64,000 bases of DNA, from the NCBI RefSeq assembly GCF_037975245.1, contig NC_092573.1, positions 22,845,265 to 22,909,264 of the forward strand, read 5' to 3'. Origin of the DNA: Apostichopus japonicus. Taxonomy: Eukaryota > Echinodermata > Holothuroidea > Aspidochirotida > Stichopodidae. This document shows positions 48,896 to 63,800 of the stretch, piece after piece. Position 1 is the stretch's first letter. Each line of letters begins with the position of its first letter. The notes beneath the pieces are model-generated. The model was not told where the DNA came from, did not search any database, and worked only from the letters and a program-made list of their open reading frames with translations. The translations under genes were made by a program, and so were the position numbers.

Positions 48896-51800
48896 ATGAT
48901 GCTGAGGCTATGCAGAGGTATAGTCCAGTCTTCAAGTAACTTCGTGTTTGTGAGATGTAAAAGATGTCAGAATGTTCAGAAACTCTTCTCTTTCCAGACG
49001 TTAGTCAAAAGAGGATGTAAGTATTTAACTGACTTAGGTCTATATTTCTTTCAAATTATTTGATGAAGGTGATATGATCTTGTTATTGTTGATAACACAT
49101 AAGGTCGCTATGAGAGCTGAAAATTGTAAGTTTTGATTGCTTACATGCTTAATGTAGAAGGAGTAGATAAGACTGTGTCATTGCTTGGCATGTATATTTA
49201 GAAAGTAAAATGAAACATTTCTGTCTTCAGGTGATATCACCAGGTCTATTTATGGAGTAAAATCTTGAAATAAACCAATTTTGTGACATTTTGGTGGTCA
49301 AACAAACAATAATATACAGTAGTAATATACAATACTCTCTTGAAGGAATTAAACCTCTTCAACTTATTACATATTTTGCAACATTCTCATTATGCGAATA
49401 CAGAAAAAAAATTGTTTGGTTAATTGGTTCTGTAATCATTGTTTGATTCTTCTGAGGGTGAAGTCTGATTCCTGCTGTAATGATTGTCTACATTAATGTT
49501 TGACTTACAGCAGCTTCTGGAAGACGATCAACTCCAGAACGAGACAAGCATGATATTACCAAGATTCGCAACATTGGTATCATGGCACACATAGATGCCG
49601 GCAAGACGACCACTACCGAGAGAATGCTGTATTACTCAGGGACCACAAAACACTTGGGAGGTAAAGTAAGATGTCCATTGGTACCATGACACAGTGCTGC
49701 AATCCTACTCTTAACAGCCTTCAATCATTTGCAAGTGATTTTAATATCACAGTTAATAGTGATTTTCTCTTCATACTCATCAGGGGGTTAGGAAGCTTCC
49801 AAAAATGGGGGGGGGGGCACAACATCAGAGGGGCACTTTCTCATTCCACAACCACCACTCGTTATGCTATAAACCAATACACACCAGCCTTTTCACTTAA
49901 ATATGATGTGTTAGTATGCTATCAATACTATTTATTGAGATTTTTTATTGTTAACCGTGCTACAAAAAGATATGGGATGCCATTTTAAAAATAGCATGTA
50001 CAGACTAAAAATAAATAATGAAAATAAAATATTAAAATTAACAAAGGCTTAAGATATCCAAAAGACAGTTCTTCATCAAAGGGGCACATTTTCAGACTAT
50101 CATTCAGGACAATAATTAATTTACTACCTGTTTCAAAATACTTGCCTAACATGTCAAAGAACACCATTGTATGTATGAATTTCAAAAAATTCTGAAGCCC
50201 CTCCCAAAATTGTAAGTTTTGTGTCTAAAATGTTGCATAATTGTAACCTGTTCTATTTGTTGGCTAAATGGTTTTTAGATGTTGATGATGGTGATACTGT
50301 GACTGACTACATGGCCCAGGAAAGAGAGAGAGGGATAACCATCACTTCAGCAGCGGTAACATTCTTCTGGGATGGACATCGGATCAACCTCATAGATACG
50401 CCAGGTAGCATATATAATAAATCATAAATATAAATCATATAATAATCAAATATAATAATCAAATAAATCAAATATAAATCATATAATAAAACGTTAATTC
50501 AGCTCTGTTCTTTCATTTCATTTATGTAAGTAAATGCATAAATTTCACACGTTTTTTTTTTTGCCTATTTATTTACCAATGTCTTCTATTTCAGATGCAA
50601 CTATTAAACTTTCTATGCAAACACTGAATACAAAATATATTATGTAAGAACTAGGGAAGTTTTAACAGCCAAATCATGCAAATTTCAATGTGTGTTGCAT
50701 AACTGAAGTTTTGTTTCTTTTCTTACCCTAGGTCACGTTGATTTTACTGTTGAGGTAGAGAGGTCCCTGAGGGTACTAGATGGTGCTATTGCTGTATTTG
50801 ATTCATCTGCAGGTGTTGAGGTAATACAACAGTATTAATGTTACATTGTAAATGTGACTGCATGTAGTGCATTTATACACTATGAAAGGTACCTGGGGGA
50901 CAAAATTGCCTTAATTAAATCACTTTGGCTTCTTTCCATTGTCTTAATCTTTACTAATATCAACATTATTCATCAATTTGATCCAATCATACAGTTTCGA
51001 CAGCAGCCATAGTAACTCTTCAATAAATCAAATTTCTAACTAATGTAATGCAGACAAACAACATTACAATCTTTGAGGGTCGAAAGAAATGAAAATTTGC
51101 CATTCATTAATTTTTTTTCTTCACCAAAGATCTTCGATAAACAAGACCATGCACCTCGCAGCGCATCCAGTTTAAGATCCTACTTTACACCTGGTAGCGA
51201 TCAACGCGCTCGCCCCTCAATATATCACTGACCTTCTTACTCCTTTGCGTCGGTCAACTACAGTTACCCTTCACTCTTCCTATCATGCGCATTTGCAATT
51301 AACTCCTGGTCCACGTACCCGCACTCGTTATGGTGAATTGTGCCTTTTCTGTCGCTGCGCCTTCTCTTTGGAACAAACTCCCATTTCACGTTCGTTACTC
51401 TCCCTTTGTATTTTCAAGAGACAACTTAAAACATTTCTGTTTGATTCCTAGTTTCTTTTTTTCCTTGGTTTCCTTTGTCTCTTTCCTACTTTGTAAAGCG
51501 CTTTGAAACGCTGTATTAGGCGCTATATAAATGTAATTTGTTATTATTATTATTATTAATGATTTCATGGTTCAAATTTACATTTATCGTTTCATGCAGG
51601 CACAAACAGTCACAGTCTGGAACCAAGCTGACAGGTATAAAATTCCTCGACTGGCTTTTCTGAATAAAATGGACAAAAAGGGAGCAGATTTTGAGTACAG
51701 TGTCCGAAGCATCCAGGATAAGCTACAAGCAGTGCCTCTTCCATTACAGGTACTTGCTCTTCTTTGTCGTGTTTGTTAAATCATTTTTTATTATCATGTG

Positions 51801-54800
51801 TTTATTCTTTAGTTTAAGGCAGTGACAGTCGTTTTCGTGCTTAGTAGTAGTAGTTACTCTTTCAAATACACACCCACCATTGGGAGGGAAGAGGTAGATA
51901 CATTACCCATTATATAAAGTTAAGATCCCTAACATGGGTCGTCTGTCAGTAGTTTGATCTAGTGTTCCAGGGAAGTGCATGGTGATACAACTCGTAAAAC
52001 TGAACAGTAAACATTTCTCTATTAGTTTACCGAGCACTTTAAAACAGACTATACAATTTTGTAGTATTTTTAACAGCTGTATTGCACTTTGAATAGTTTT
52101 CAAACTTGTCACTTCAATCCATTGCAGCAGTACAGTAAGTGTAATAACCGAGTGTTCTAACTCACTGACCCTTGACCTAGGAAGTGACATAGTGGAAGCA
52201 TGGATATATTAATGGAGAGAGATAAACATAGAATGATTTTAGCACAAACAGCACAATTCAAGATTGGGGCTGATATATTTTAGACTAAAAATAAAGTAGA
52301 CAATGTAGACAACTGCAGTTTCTAGATTAATTTCTTTGACTTTCTTATCTCTAACTGGTTTCATGTGGAAATGATCTTGCCCTGATTTGCTGAGTGAGGA
52401 CACATTTAGTCTAACCTATAGTTCCTGTAGACAGTTTTCAGTTATATTAAACAAAATTTTACTGAATTTTAAGGTACTTAACAGAAAGAGACTATGTTAA
52501 TATTGCCCAGATAAATAGCAATTAAACATCGTAATTAATCTATATTTCATGAACAAGAATAAAATTCTAAACAAATGTCATAATAGATACTTCCAGTTCC
52601 AGCACAAAGCAAGCTGTATCTTCTTTTCCAGATTCCTATTGGCAAAGAACAATCATTTACAGGGTTGGTAGATCTCGTTACCATGGAAGTGGTCACCTGG
52701 CAACAAACAAATGGGAAGAACACTCATGGAAAAGACTTTATAAAAGTTCCTCTCACTTCAGAGAAACATACTGCATTATGGGAAGAAGCTGTGAATGGCA
52801 GAGCACAGCTCGTGGAAAAAGTAAGTTCATGAAGACATGTTTCATATTGTCGTAGCAGTTATGTCTGTTTTATCGTTTTTTGTTAAATTTCAGGTGGCTC
52901 AACTGCACACATCCCAGACAAAGAATAGAGTAAACTTTTAGTTGCTGTCTGTATCTGCAGTGGCAGATAACAGTATATAAAAATATGGCTCATGTGTAAT
53001 ACATATCAGATCAAAATAAAAAGAAGACAATTTTATAGCTATACATCCTGTTTTAGTTATGATGTATCTCATTATTAAGCCATCATATAGTAATTTGAAA
53101 ATGTATTTAGCTAGCCAGGGTATTCCTATCTCCATTATTATAACCAGGCTGATAGGCATTGCAGTAAAAAGTATGGTTTACTCACTTTAATGCAACCTAT
53201 TTTTTGTGTGTCTCATTAGTGTAAATAGCCTCTTTTATCCCAATAACCAGTTGATCTGTCTGTATAATCTCTTCAGATAATTTAAATACAGCGTTTTTCT
53301 ACTTTCTGTTAAAGCTGGCTGGCTTTTTCTATTCTTATTAGTGTAAATAGCATCTTTTATCCCAATAACCAGTTTGATCTGTCTGTATCATCTTTTACAG
53401 ATAATTCAAATACAGCGTTTTTCTACTTTCTGTTAAAGCTGGCTGGCTTTTTCTATTCTTATTAGTGTAAATAGCCTCTTTTATCCCTATAACCAGTTTG
53501 ATCTGTCTATATAATCTTTTCAAATACAGCTTTTTTTCTACTTTCTGTTACAGCTGGCTGATTTGGACGACATTTTTGCTGAGTACATGTTGACACAAGA
53601 TGAATTTGATGCTCTGCAAGTTCCCACTGAAGAGGTATTCCATATTCTGCACGACCAATGGCTAATGTCCTAAACAATCAAATTAATTACTATTTAAATT
53701 AAATTAAATACCTTCGTAGACTAGCCCTCACAAACTCTTTGAGCACTACACACTTGGAATGCCCTAAACTTCACTCACTTTATACACACACATCAGCACA
53801 ACACAGTGTTATTAAACTATACTTCTTTATATATGTGTTTAATAGATGTGTATACATTAATTGTCCACTCCCTGAGCTCATCGTGTTTCGTATATATACG
53901 GATGTATCCTCGACAACACGCAGCAGATACTCAGAAGAAATAGCTTGAAACACTTTGAACTGTTTTGTTTATGTTCAGTTTTGCTATGAAATTAGCTTGT
54001 ATACATTTTGTTCCTTTTTCCCCCCATAGATACAAAGTGCAATAAGAAGAGTAACTCTAGGAAATCAAGCTGTTCCCCTTCTATGCGGTAGCTCGTTAAA
54101 AAACAAAGGAGTACAGATGTTGATGGATGCTGTTAACCGATACTTGCCCAATCCTCGTGAGAGGAAACAAGAGGTTGTGTGAGTAAAGATTGTGCTCGTC
54201 AATTAACGAAGAGAGTAAAATTGTCTATTGCTCGGACTAGAACAGTGAAATGATAATTGAATTGAAGATTCCTCTCAAATGCTGTAATGTAATAATGGAT
54301 GTTGAATTATAATTGAATGAATGTTGTTTGGATCTTGAAACATCACAATCTGAAGGACATAGAAACATAACATTTACTTGACTTGTGGAATATCACATAT
54401 CAACACTAACACCTACCATACATAATGTCAAGTCTTCTCTGGTGGGGCAGGATGGGGTGGGTGGGGTGGGCAGAGATTGGAAGTGTACAAAGATCATGCA
54501 ACCAGCTGTAAGTTGAACTCAATACTTGGTGTGTAGATTACCCTTAGCAAGCTCCAGAATCAAATATTCATTTTGAAACAAAGAATGACGTTTATTGGAT
54601 TTAGTTTTTTGTTTCTAAAGTAAGCTAAATTTAATATTGACTTTTTGCGTTGTATTTCTTCTTTTTTATGTTTGATGCTTACTTCTCTTCATAGTTTGAA
54701 AATATATTTTATTACATAACCACATAATATTAAAATAATAATACATTTTTATTTTTGACCTGTAAAAGAGAAACTGAATCTACTCGTCATAATTTAAAAC

Positions 54801-57800
54801 TTGCAAACACTTCCCCCACATGCACTCCACCCAATATCTAAGATTTTGCATATTCATAACGTAATGTCTTTCCTTGGAATTTTTAACTCATTTTGTTAAA
54901 TTTCTGTCACTGGAAATCTGCAATCTGTTCATGCTTGATACAGTGATTGTTTTGTAGACTTCTTATGGAAATCCTTATCATCAGGCAAAACCTGATTCTT
55001 GCATTGAACAGACTGTATTTATTATGATTTATGTCTACTTTAGTCTCTGATATCTAGATTGTGTTTCAATAATTTAAAGGAATTGTCTGGTGAAAGATTT
55101 TAATACATTGTACTAATAGTTCTTAATTTTCTCTTTCTAACCATGTGAAAACTGTCCCCATTCGATGTTTTCTTCGTCCTTTCTGACTTACCTTTATTTT
55201 ATCTATAACTTGTACTGCTCATTAACCTGTCTGTTTTCTGTACGTGTTTTTGTCCCTTCTGTTACTCTACTTGTCATTCAGCCTCTGAAGAAGATCCTGC
55301 TAGGATCGAATCGTCAGGCCCTCCTAATACTCGTACACATTCTCTTACACAGGCTCTTTAGTGGATAAGCAGTTTGCTAACAGTTTTGTTTGATTTTGTC
55401 TTTTCTTTCTTAGACAGTTTTATAAGAATGATCTTTGTGCGTATGCTTTCAAAGTCATCCACGATAAACAGAGAGGTCCTTTAGTGTTTTTGAGGATCTA
55501 TTTTGGAACCATTAAGTCTCAAGGAGGTGTTTACAATGCTAGTCAAGATTGTACGTAAGTAACATTGATTCAAGTCCAAACATGATGAGTGGTTAATAGT
55601 ACTGGTAAAATCACAGCATAGTCTGCTGATATATTCATAAGGGGTTTCCCCAGAAGGAAATATAACAGTTTTCCAGATATTTGTTGGTTTTCAGTTGAAT
55701 TCGTAAAACCTTAAAATGACAAAAAGAGAAGATTCTCTGAAATAAAAGCTGAATTGTACTTTTCATGGATGGTACAGTTTCTACCACATCTTTGTACAAT
55801 TGAGAAACTTTCAAATCTATTAATACTAATTAGTCAGTAGCAAGGTCACGTTCTAGTTAACTGGAAATTTAAAAAAAATATGAATCCATCGGTGTTTACC
55901 ACATCATGTCATGCAAACAGCATCCTGCACAAACTATACTATCATTTTGTGACATGAATGTAATAGCCAAGGGTTTGGGCTATGAATTTCAGCTATATAT
56001 TATAATGACATAATGTATGTTCCACTATTATTAATGGTTTTGGCTATCATACATTAGTTTCAGCTAGATTTGTTCTACTATTATGTATGTGTTTGGCTAT
56101 TATATATAACTTTCAGGTGTATATTATTATGGCATAATGCATGTGCTGCTATGATATACTAGTTTCAGCTATGTCTGAAAAGCAAGAAGAAGTAACTTTT
56201 AGTATTTGTGCAGATCATTTCATTAATTTATAAGCAGAATATAGTTATTCAGCTAATAGACTGTCTTGACCTAATATTTAATATCATTATTTTCACCGCA
56301 GCGAAAGAATATCCCGTCTCTTATGGGTCCTGGCCGACGACTATCGAGAGGTATCTAGCATGGAAGCTGGTAACATAGCCGTAGCTGTTGGTCTGAAGAA
56401 GGTGAGCTAATTCAAACATATTGTAAGAAACCATTCATATTCCATTCTCAACATTTACAGAATGATATTTAACTTCAGAGAGGGGGAAAAAACCCTACTT
56501 ACGCACTGCCTATGTATCTACTGCCAAAAAAACCTGTGTAGGTGAATAAATGAAAGTTAGCCTGTCTGTTCATCCGTCACCTTTAAATGAAATGTGTCCT
56601 TAGTCTGGTTTAGTTTCAGCCTGTGAAGAAGGTGCTGATAGGATCAAAACTTCACACCACCTAACTTTCATATAAAATTCATATTAATTTTTTTCGGTTT
56701 TTAGTTATTAACATTTATCACTCTTTTCTCTTTCGATTCAAAGTTGACTGTGGTGTTTCCAAGGTTAAGGGACACATCGTTGATTCGTTGATATGCTTTA
56801 TGACTGTAGTCAAATTTAAGTGGACAATTTCCACATGTGGATGTGGATACTTGGTTCAGATATGAGCCCTCAGCAGCAATGACTATGGATTTGTTGGTTT
56901 TAAGAAGTCATTTAGAAGGGTGCGAAGTGTGCCTCTAGGAGGCAATTGCTAGGGGTGCAAGTATAGTGGAGAAGGTCAAGAAACACTGCTTAAGAAATCT
57001 TTTAGAAGGGTGCAAAGTATGGCTCTAGGAGGCAACTCCTAGGGGTGCAAGTAGAGTGGAGAGGGTCAAGAAACACTGCTTAAGAAATCTTTTAGAAGGG
57101 TGCAAAGTATGGCTCTAGCAGGCAACTCCTAGGGGTGCAAGTTTAGTGGAGAAGGTCAAGAAACACTGATTAAGAGGAAATAGTTTTGACATCTCAGTTT
57201 GAGCTGAAAATGTTTGGGAATTGCTTTACTGTGAATTTTCGCAGTAGAGGGGTAGAGAATAATGTTAGAGCAGGCTGACAGGATAAATTATAATTAACTA
57301 TTATTTGTTTGTAATATAATGAACCATACCTCATAAACATAGTCATTATTTCAAAGAAGGTCTACTTTAGGGCAAAGTGCTCTTTGATTAAAGAACACAC
57401 AAGACAGGTTTCTATTTGGCTTCCCTTACTATGAATTGCATTTTCAAGAATGACAATTGTTTCTGAAGTTTCTTTGTGAACTCCAGAATGATATAGCTAA
57501 TAAATTAAGATAAAATTTGCAAATTGATTTCTATTTAAAAGGTGTATGAACAGTTAAAAAACATTTATAATGTTCCCATGTTTTTCATTTTAGACAGTCA
57601 CTGGGGATACCTTGGTATCATCACAACCAGCATTCAGAATTGCTTGCAAGAATTATGTAAACAGTCATCCTCAGGGAGGACAAGCAGCCTTGCCGCTTCT
57701 CGAGGGTGTGACTGTACCTCCACCCGTCTTCTTTTGCACCATCGAGCCCCCATCTCAAGCATTCCAAGATGGTAAGTCTCCAAATCTCTAAAAACATTGG

Positions 57801-60800
57801 CCAATCATCACAAATTACCTTGTGAGATTCAACCCTGACAAGGTGGTTGTCTGGTGATAGTCAACTAATCTGACAAGGTGGTTGTCTGGTGATAGTCAAC
57901 TAGTCTGATGAAGGGGTTCACTGGGGCCTACAGTTTTTGGGCCCACAGTCAAATAGGAGGCAGGGAAAATATGGAATAAAACACAATGTGTGTGTGTATT
58001 TTCAGAAAAACTACATGCGACCATGCATATATCATCAATTTATGGGGGGTTGGGGGGGGGCTGGTGACATTTTTGTTCTTGAGGCCCTTCATGGCCCTCA
58101 ACACCCCCGGTGAGACTGCTCTGCCTTATATGGTAAGAAAGATGGTAACAACACAGAAGGTTTGGTTCCAAGTTTACTCAAAGATAGATTCCACTTAGCA
58201 ATGAAATAAGCCAATTTTGAGGTAGAGGTCTGTCATTATGAGCAAGCACAGAGCATTAACCATAAACCGGACAGTTTGTTATGATTGATGTTTTCATTAC
58301 TGAATCAAATGGATTCATTTTGATGGCATAACTTTAGTTTTTGGTTTGATTTTGTTTTTAAGATCTTGAGAAAGCCCTACAGATTCTCCAGCATGAAGAT
58401 CCAAGCTTACATGTTAGAACAGACCCAGATACTGGTCAAGTGAGTCTTGATCTTATTATCCTTAATACGTTTACTTTTATTTCTGTATTGCTTTCCTTTT
58501 GAGGATAATTGTAATGGCTAATGTGTGTGTTTGTGTGCTTGTACCAACGTTCTTTTAAACACAATATCTCCAAAAGGGAAGCTTGGACAAATTTCATATG
58601 TAGCACACTGATGCCCCATATTGAATAGAAGGAGCCTATTAGTTTTTGAGAATGTCAAAGGTCATTTGAGGACACCAGAGGTCCAAATGTGAAAACTTGG
58701 TAAACACAATATCTCAGGAAAGGAAACAGATCTCATACTCTGTGTGTGGATGTATCATATTGAGTAGAAGCCTACTTTTTGTGGGGTGTAAGATTATTTG
58801 AGGTCATCAGAGGTCAAATTGTGAGTAAAATATTGTAAACACAACATCTCCAGATGATTTTTGTCATTATTTCCAAGTGGGAATCTGAGGTCTTGTAAGC
58901 ATGATATCAAATGAAGGAAGGTTTACAATCCACAAAGATGAAGTTGATTACATCATCGAAACCTCCATGTATTTTTTTATTCTGGTTAGTCTGATGTCTT
59001 CAGTGGTTAGGCATTAGTATAATACATGTTAATACATATAATATAATACAAAAATATGATAATAATAATAATAATATTATAATATAATATAATACATATA
59101 ATATATTTTAATGCATGTTAAACATCCATTCCGTAAGGACATGCTACAAATGTTACTCTATGGTCACAGTACAGCTGTTACAGGTAATTTCCCTTCCATT
59201 CTGAATAAAATCCACCTTATGGATAAGAAATAAACATATATTACCTCTTATACATTTAAGTGTACATTGTTGAAACTACAGGCTCTTTATGACTACATTT
59301 ATTTATCACTAACCATACATCAAGTTAAACAAAGTGTCCCTTGTACCAGATTTTATTTGGCTGTAAGTTCTTCCTCCAAGAAATTGCATCTGTTCATCAT
59401 AATATTAAATTTTGGCACACCAATTTGCCAGAAGCATATGGTGACTGCATGACGGTATTAACCTCTGCATTCTTTTGTAGACAGTTCTCTCCGGTATGGG
59501 TGAGCTGCACCTGGAGATAATCAGAGACCGAATACAGAAGGAATACAGAATCGAAGCTGAGCTGGGACCACTTCAGATAGCATACAGGGAATGTATCCAT
59601 GGCAGTGCCACACAATCAGGTAGACATCCTGTCATGATGAGACATCCACTTACCAAACATTTAAAGGCATTGAAGACTCGCCCAAACCGCGTGGGCTATC
59701 TGAAAAAGTTAACTTTCTGTTGCTTGCAAGTGACGTTTTGTTTGTGACGCTACAAAATGCAGACAGTACAGTAATGAAACGTGATACCTTGTTATCTTTA
59801 GTTGGACCTGAGATGTCCATCGCTGTATTGTTTGTTCACTGTGCTGTGGGTATTGACCGCAGCTGTATGTACTGACTGTACACTAATGTCTAATTACCGA
59901 TAGTAGCAAACTGTGCGTGTGTATTTTCTGGGATCGATGGTGGTGTCTAACACCACTGTTACACCTCATTCGAAACTAGGTCAGATTACCGGCATCAGAG
60001 GTTTCTTTTTGCGCGAGTCTTCACACCCTTTAACGTTCTGTCTCGTGTTGTTGTTAAGTATCTATACCTGATAAAAGTTAGCAGTCACTAACAACACATG
60101 TTATTAACAATCATACTGTTCTTAAGAATAGAGGGCAGCAATGCTAAAGAAGAACTACTTGTAATAATCAAAAGTAATATATGTCATAATACAACAGGTA
60201 CCCTATTAACCAGCCCTCTCTGGCCATCCATGCTTTATTCACCAAGCACAATTAAGAAACCAGATATTTTTTGTCAAGATTCTCTCTTTTGATTGTTTTT
60301 TTATTTTCATTCCATGCATCTTCACCTTCAGAGTAATTTTTCATTTTAATAGTTTCACGGGTATTGTGGATGGACGAGAAATTTTTCCTGATAAAATACA
60401 ATGCTTAATACAATTAGAGCCTTATCATTTTAGGAAGAAGATTCTTAACATATTCTAGTTTAAGGTGAAAAGTTAGTTGAGATCAGTCAAACCCAAAATT
60501 GGAATTGGATTTGAAATCTTAAATTGGCATGCAGTCACTTTAACCAAAGGACTTTGTATCAAATCCTCACATGCAGGAACCAAGTTTGCCATTGTCCTTG
60601 GTAATTAGAATAAAATACAATTTTTATTGATAACACCATTACCAAGCACTTATTGTTTTAGCCATAAATTACTTTTGCAATATGAAATTTTTAAACATTG
60701 AATTTTTCAGCCACATTGGATCGTGTTATTGGTGACAGGCAACACAGAGCTATAGTGACCGTATCTGTGGAACCTCTCTCAGACTTGAACGCTCCAACTG

Positions 60801-63800
60801 AGATAAAACTTAAAGATGAGTCGGATGCTTATGATGAACATTTTCAAGCTGCACTATCAGGAGCAGAGACAGCGAGTATACAAGGTAGGCCCCATGTTGA
60901 TAAGTCATTGTTTTAATATTTGCTCATAATTTTCAAGTTTCCTTCTTTGTTTCCTTCCAGATTAGAAACTATATTTCAGAGCAGAGCAGTAACTTTATTA
61001 CAAAACTAGAAATGAAACAGACCATTGTCATCAGAATTTAGTGTTTAAGCTTTGCTGAAATTATTCAAAGGGAGTATGTTACCATGGGAACATTTTGTCA
61101 GTCCTGTGGGTAAAAATTTTTTTTGAGGAAATTGAAGAATGTGTCCTGCATTTGTTCAACACAGGAAGATACAATATTAGAAGCAGCTACAATTAGGTTT
61201 AACAATATTTGGTAGTTTGAAGAGTGTTTTTAAGACATACTGGCAATTACATTGACTTGTTACTCCTCTTTCAAGTTCAGATTCAATACAACATTTGCAA
61301 TTCTGTAAATAATATCCTTACACAGACTAGTGGTATTATATTGTAATGTCGCAAAATTCTAATTGCGTTCAAGATTCCATTATAATAGTGCTAGCAAATT
61401 CAGTCGATATTCAGATTTTGAAAGCTTTTGACCCAAGGAGGGAGCAGAGTAGCCCTACCAACCCAATCCTTCCCCACCCACCCCAAATTTTAATAAATTG
61501 GTCAAGGTTAACTGAGGGATGTATTGGTTAGGGTTAACTGTGGGATATATTGGTTAGGATTAATTGAGGGATACATTGGTTAGGATTAACTGAGGGATGT
61601 ATTGGTTGGGTTAACTGAGGGATATGTTGGTCTAAACATTTTGAAGTAACATTACATCATCATGTTATTTTATTTTAGGCCCAGTCATCAGTTTCCCAGT
61701 CATGGGGGTAAGGATAACAGTCACAAACTGTCATATCCTCCCTGGTACCTCAGCATCAGTCATTTCAGCATGTGCCACTCAGGCAGTCCACAGAGCTCTA
61801 CAGAGTGCTGGTGGGGCAATCATGGAACCCATCATGAATGTTGAGGTCAGTGGATAAGATATTAAAAAAAACCATTATGAATGTTGAGGTCAGTGAACGG
61901 GATGTAACAAGATTTTAGGAAGAAATTTAAACACGATAACTCAAGAAGTACATCGTTCTTGAACTTTATACTCAGTATTTAAATTAGAATGTAGATAAAA
62001 CCATGGAGCTGCTACTCTCTCTCCCTGATAAAACTTTCTCTTCATAGTGAGGAAGTAATGTATTCTGTTTAGAAATTGTGTCTTCAATGCTGGTTTCTTC
62101 TATAAGAAGCAACTTTGTTGTGAAAGAAAGACCTGCATATGTAGCTGCATACATAGTGTGGCAAGGATTCAAATGGCTTTCTGGTTTAAACCATATTGTT
62201 ATATTAAACAATCATTTCATGTTTTCTTCCTTTAGAGATTATTGATTCTAGTTCATGTGTGGTGCTAATGTTACTCAATATGTTGCCTTTGATAACATGC
62301 ATACATGTAGCTGAATTACACTTTTGTCAATTTTGAGTAAATGCATACATATGCATAAATATATGCATATATGAATAAATATATGCATATATGAATAAAT
62401 ATATGAATCAATATCATCTAAAGCATACATATGCATAAATGCATACATTTAAAATAAACAAGCAAACGTTTTTAGATGAATGATTAAATGAATCATGTAA
62501 GCAATGACAGGTAACTTTCTTCCAGTTATATACTTTCCATATTCTGTTTCTTTCATCAGGTAACCACCAATGAGAGCAAATTAGGTGCGGTTCTCGGCGA
62601 TCTTTCAAAGAGAAGAGGTGAAATAAAGACAGTCGATAGTCACCTGAGAAGCAGAGTCGTGATAGCTAAATGTCCATTGGCTGAAATGGTGGTAGGTGGA
62701 ATATTTTTATTAAATTGTTAAATTTTTGCCATTATAGAAATTTACAGGGAAAAAGGTGCTTGTATTTGATAGCTAAAGATATCAAAATGTAAGCCTGTTA
62801 AACTTGACAAAAAGTCTCAAAAATAATCCTTCCCCTAAAAGTGTTGAACCCCAGAAGTTATTCAGAGAAAAGGAATCCATGAGCTACTTATCAAATTTAA
62901 AAAGAAAATTCAATATCTCATAGAGAAGATACAACGGTCAAGACAACAGCAACTACAAATGTCTAAGTTTGATCATAAAATGATAGTTGGTCTTTCCATG
63001 ATAATCTAGATCAGTTCTAATCTTTCTAAATAATGTATGAATTTGAATCAGAGGGCATTTAAATGTCACTTTCTCATCATTTTTGTTATTTTCAAGAATT
63101 TCAATTGTCTTTGAAAATGTAACTTAAACGTTACAAAAATAGCTTCTTCAAGCAAGGAGTGAAATTGTCCTTGAAATTACAGTTACATTTTGAAGTGTGT
63201 TTAACATGTTGTAATAATGCTGACAAACTCAAGTGCTATTCACCCACAATCAGATACCCGTCAACCCAGTAAAGAGATTTCTGTGATTATAACCATTTTG
63301 TTTTGGACAGGTTAAATGCAATTGACAAAACTTTGTGTCCCACAAACATCATATAATGCTACATCTTTTTCATTGGCAAATCTTGATGGTTTCCCTTAAT
63401 TATGTTCCTGGTGTAATTTTGATGGACCAAAGAAAACAGATTAATTTTTTTGGTACCTTATGTTTCCTTTAAAGGTCATGTATGGTATCCAGAGTGTGGC
63501 ATTTGCAGTGAAAGATGCAGTTTAAATGCTGTTTGTATTAATGAAAATGTTCCCAATCTCATGGAAATATTACGTTATAGATAACTGTAATCATTCTGGC
63601 TCTAGATTGACTGTAAACTATTGAGATTATTATTATTGTCAGTGATGAACTATTCAACCCATCTTCTCCACCTCTCTCTCTCTCTCTACTGCAGGGCTAC
63701 TCTACAAAACTACGAACCATCACATCAGGGGCAGCCACATGCTCTATAGAATTTTCTAACTACAGAGTTATGACGTCTTCTGACCAAAGCAAAACAATAA

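Noticed and set aside
49790-50205. Possible transposon between a G run and a CCCCTCCC motif
   Set aside because: No matching inverted termini or target duplication could be found.
57910-58130. G/C-run-bounded segment resembling the hAT family
   Set aside because: Ends do not pair convincingly and no flanking duplication is seen.
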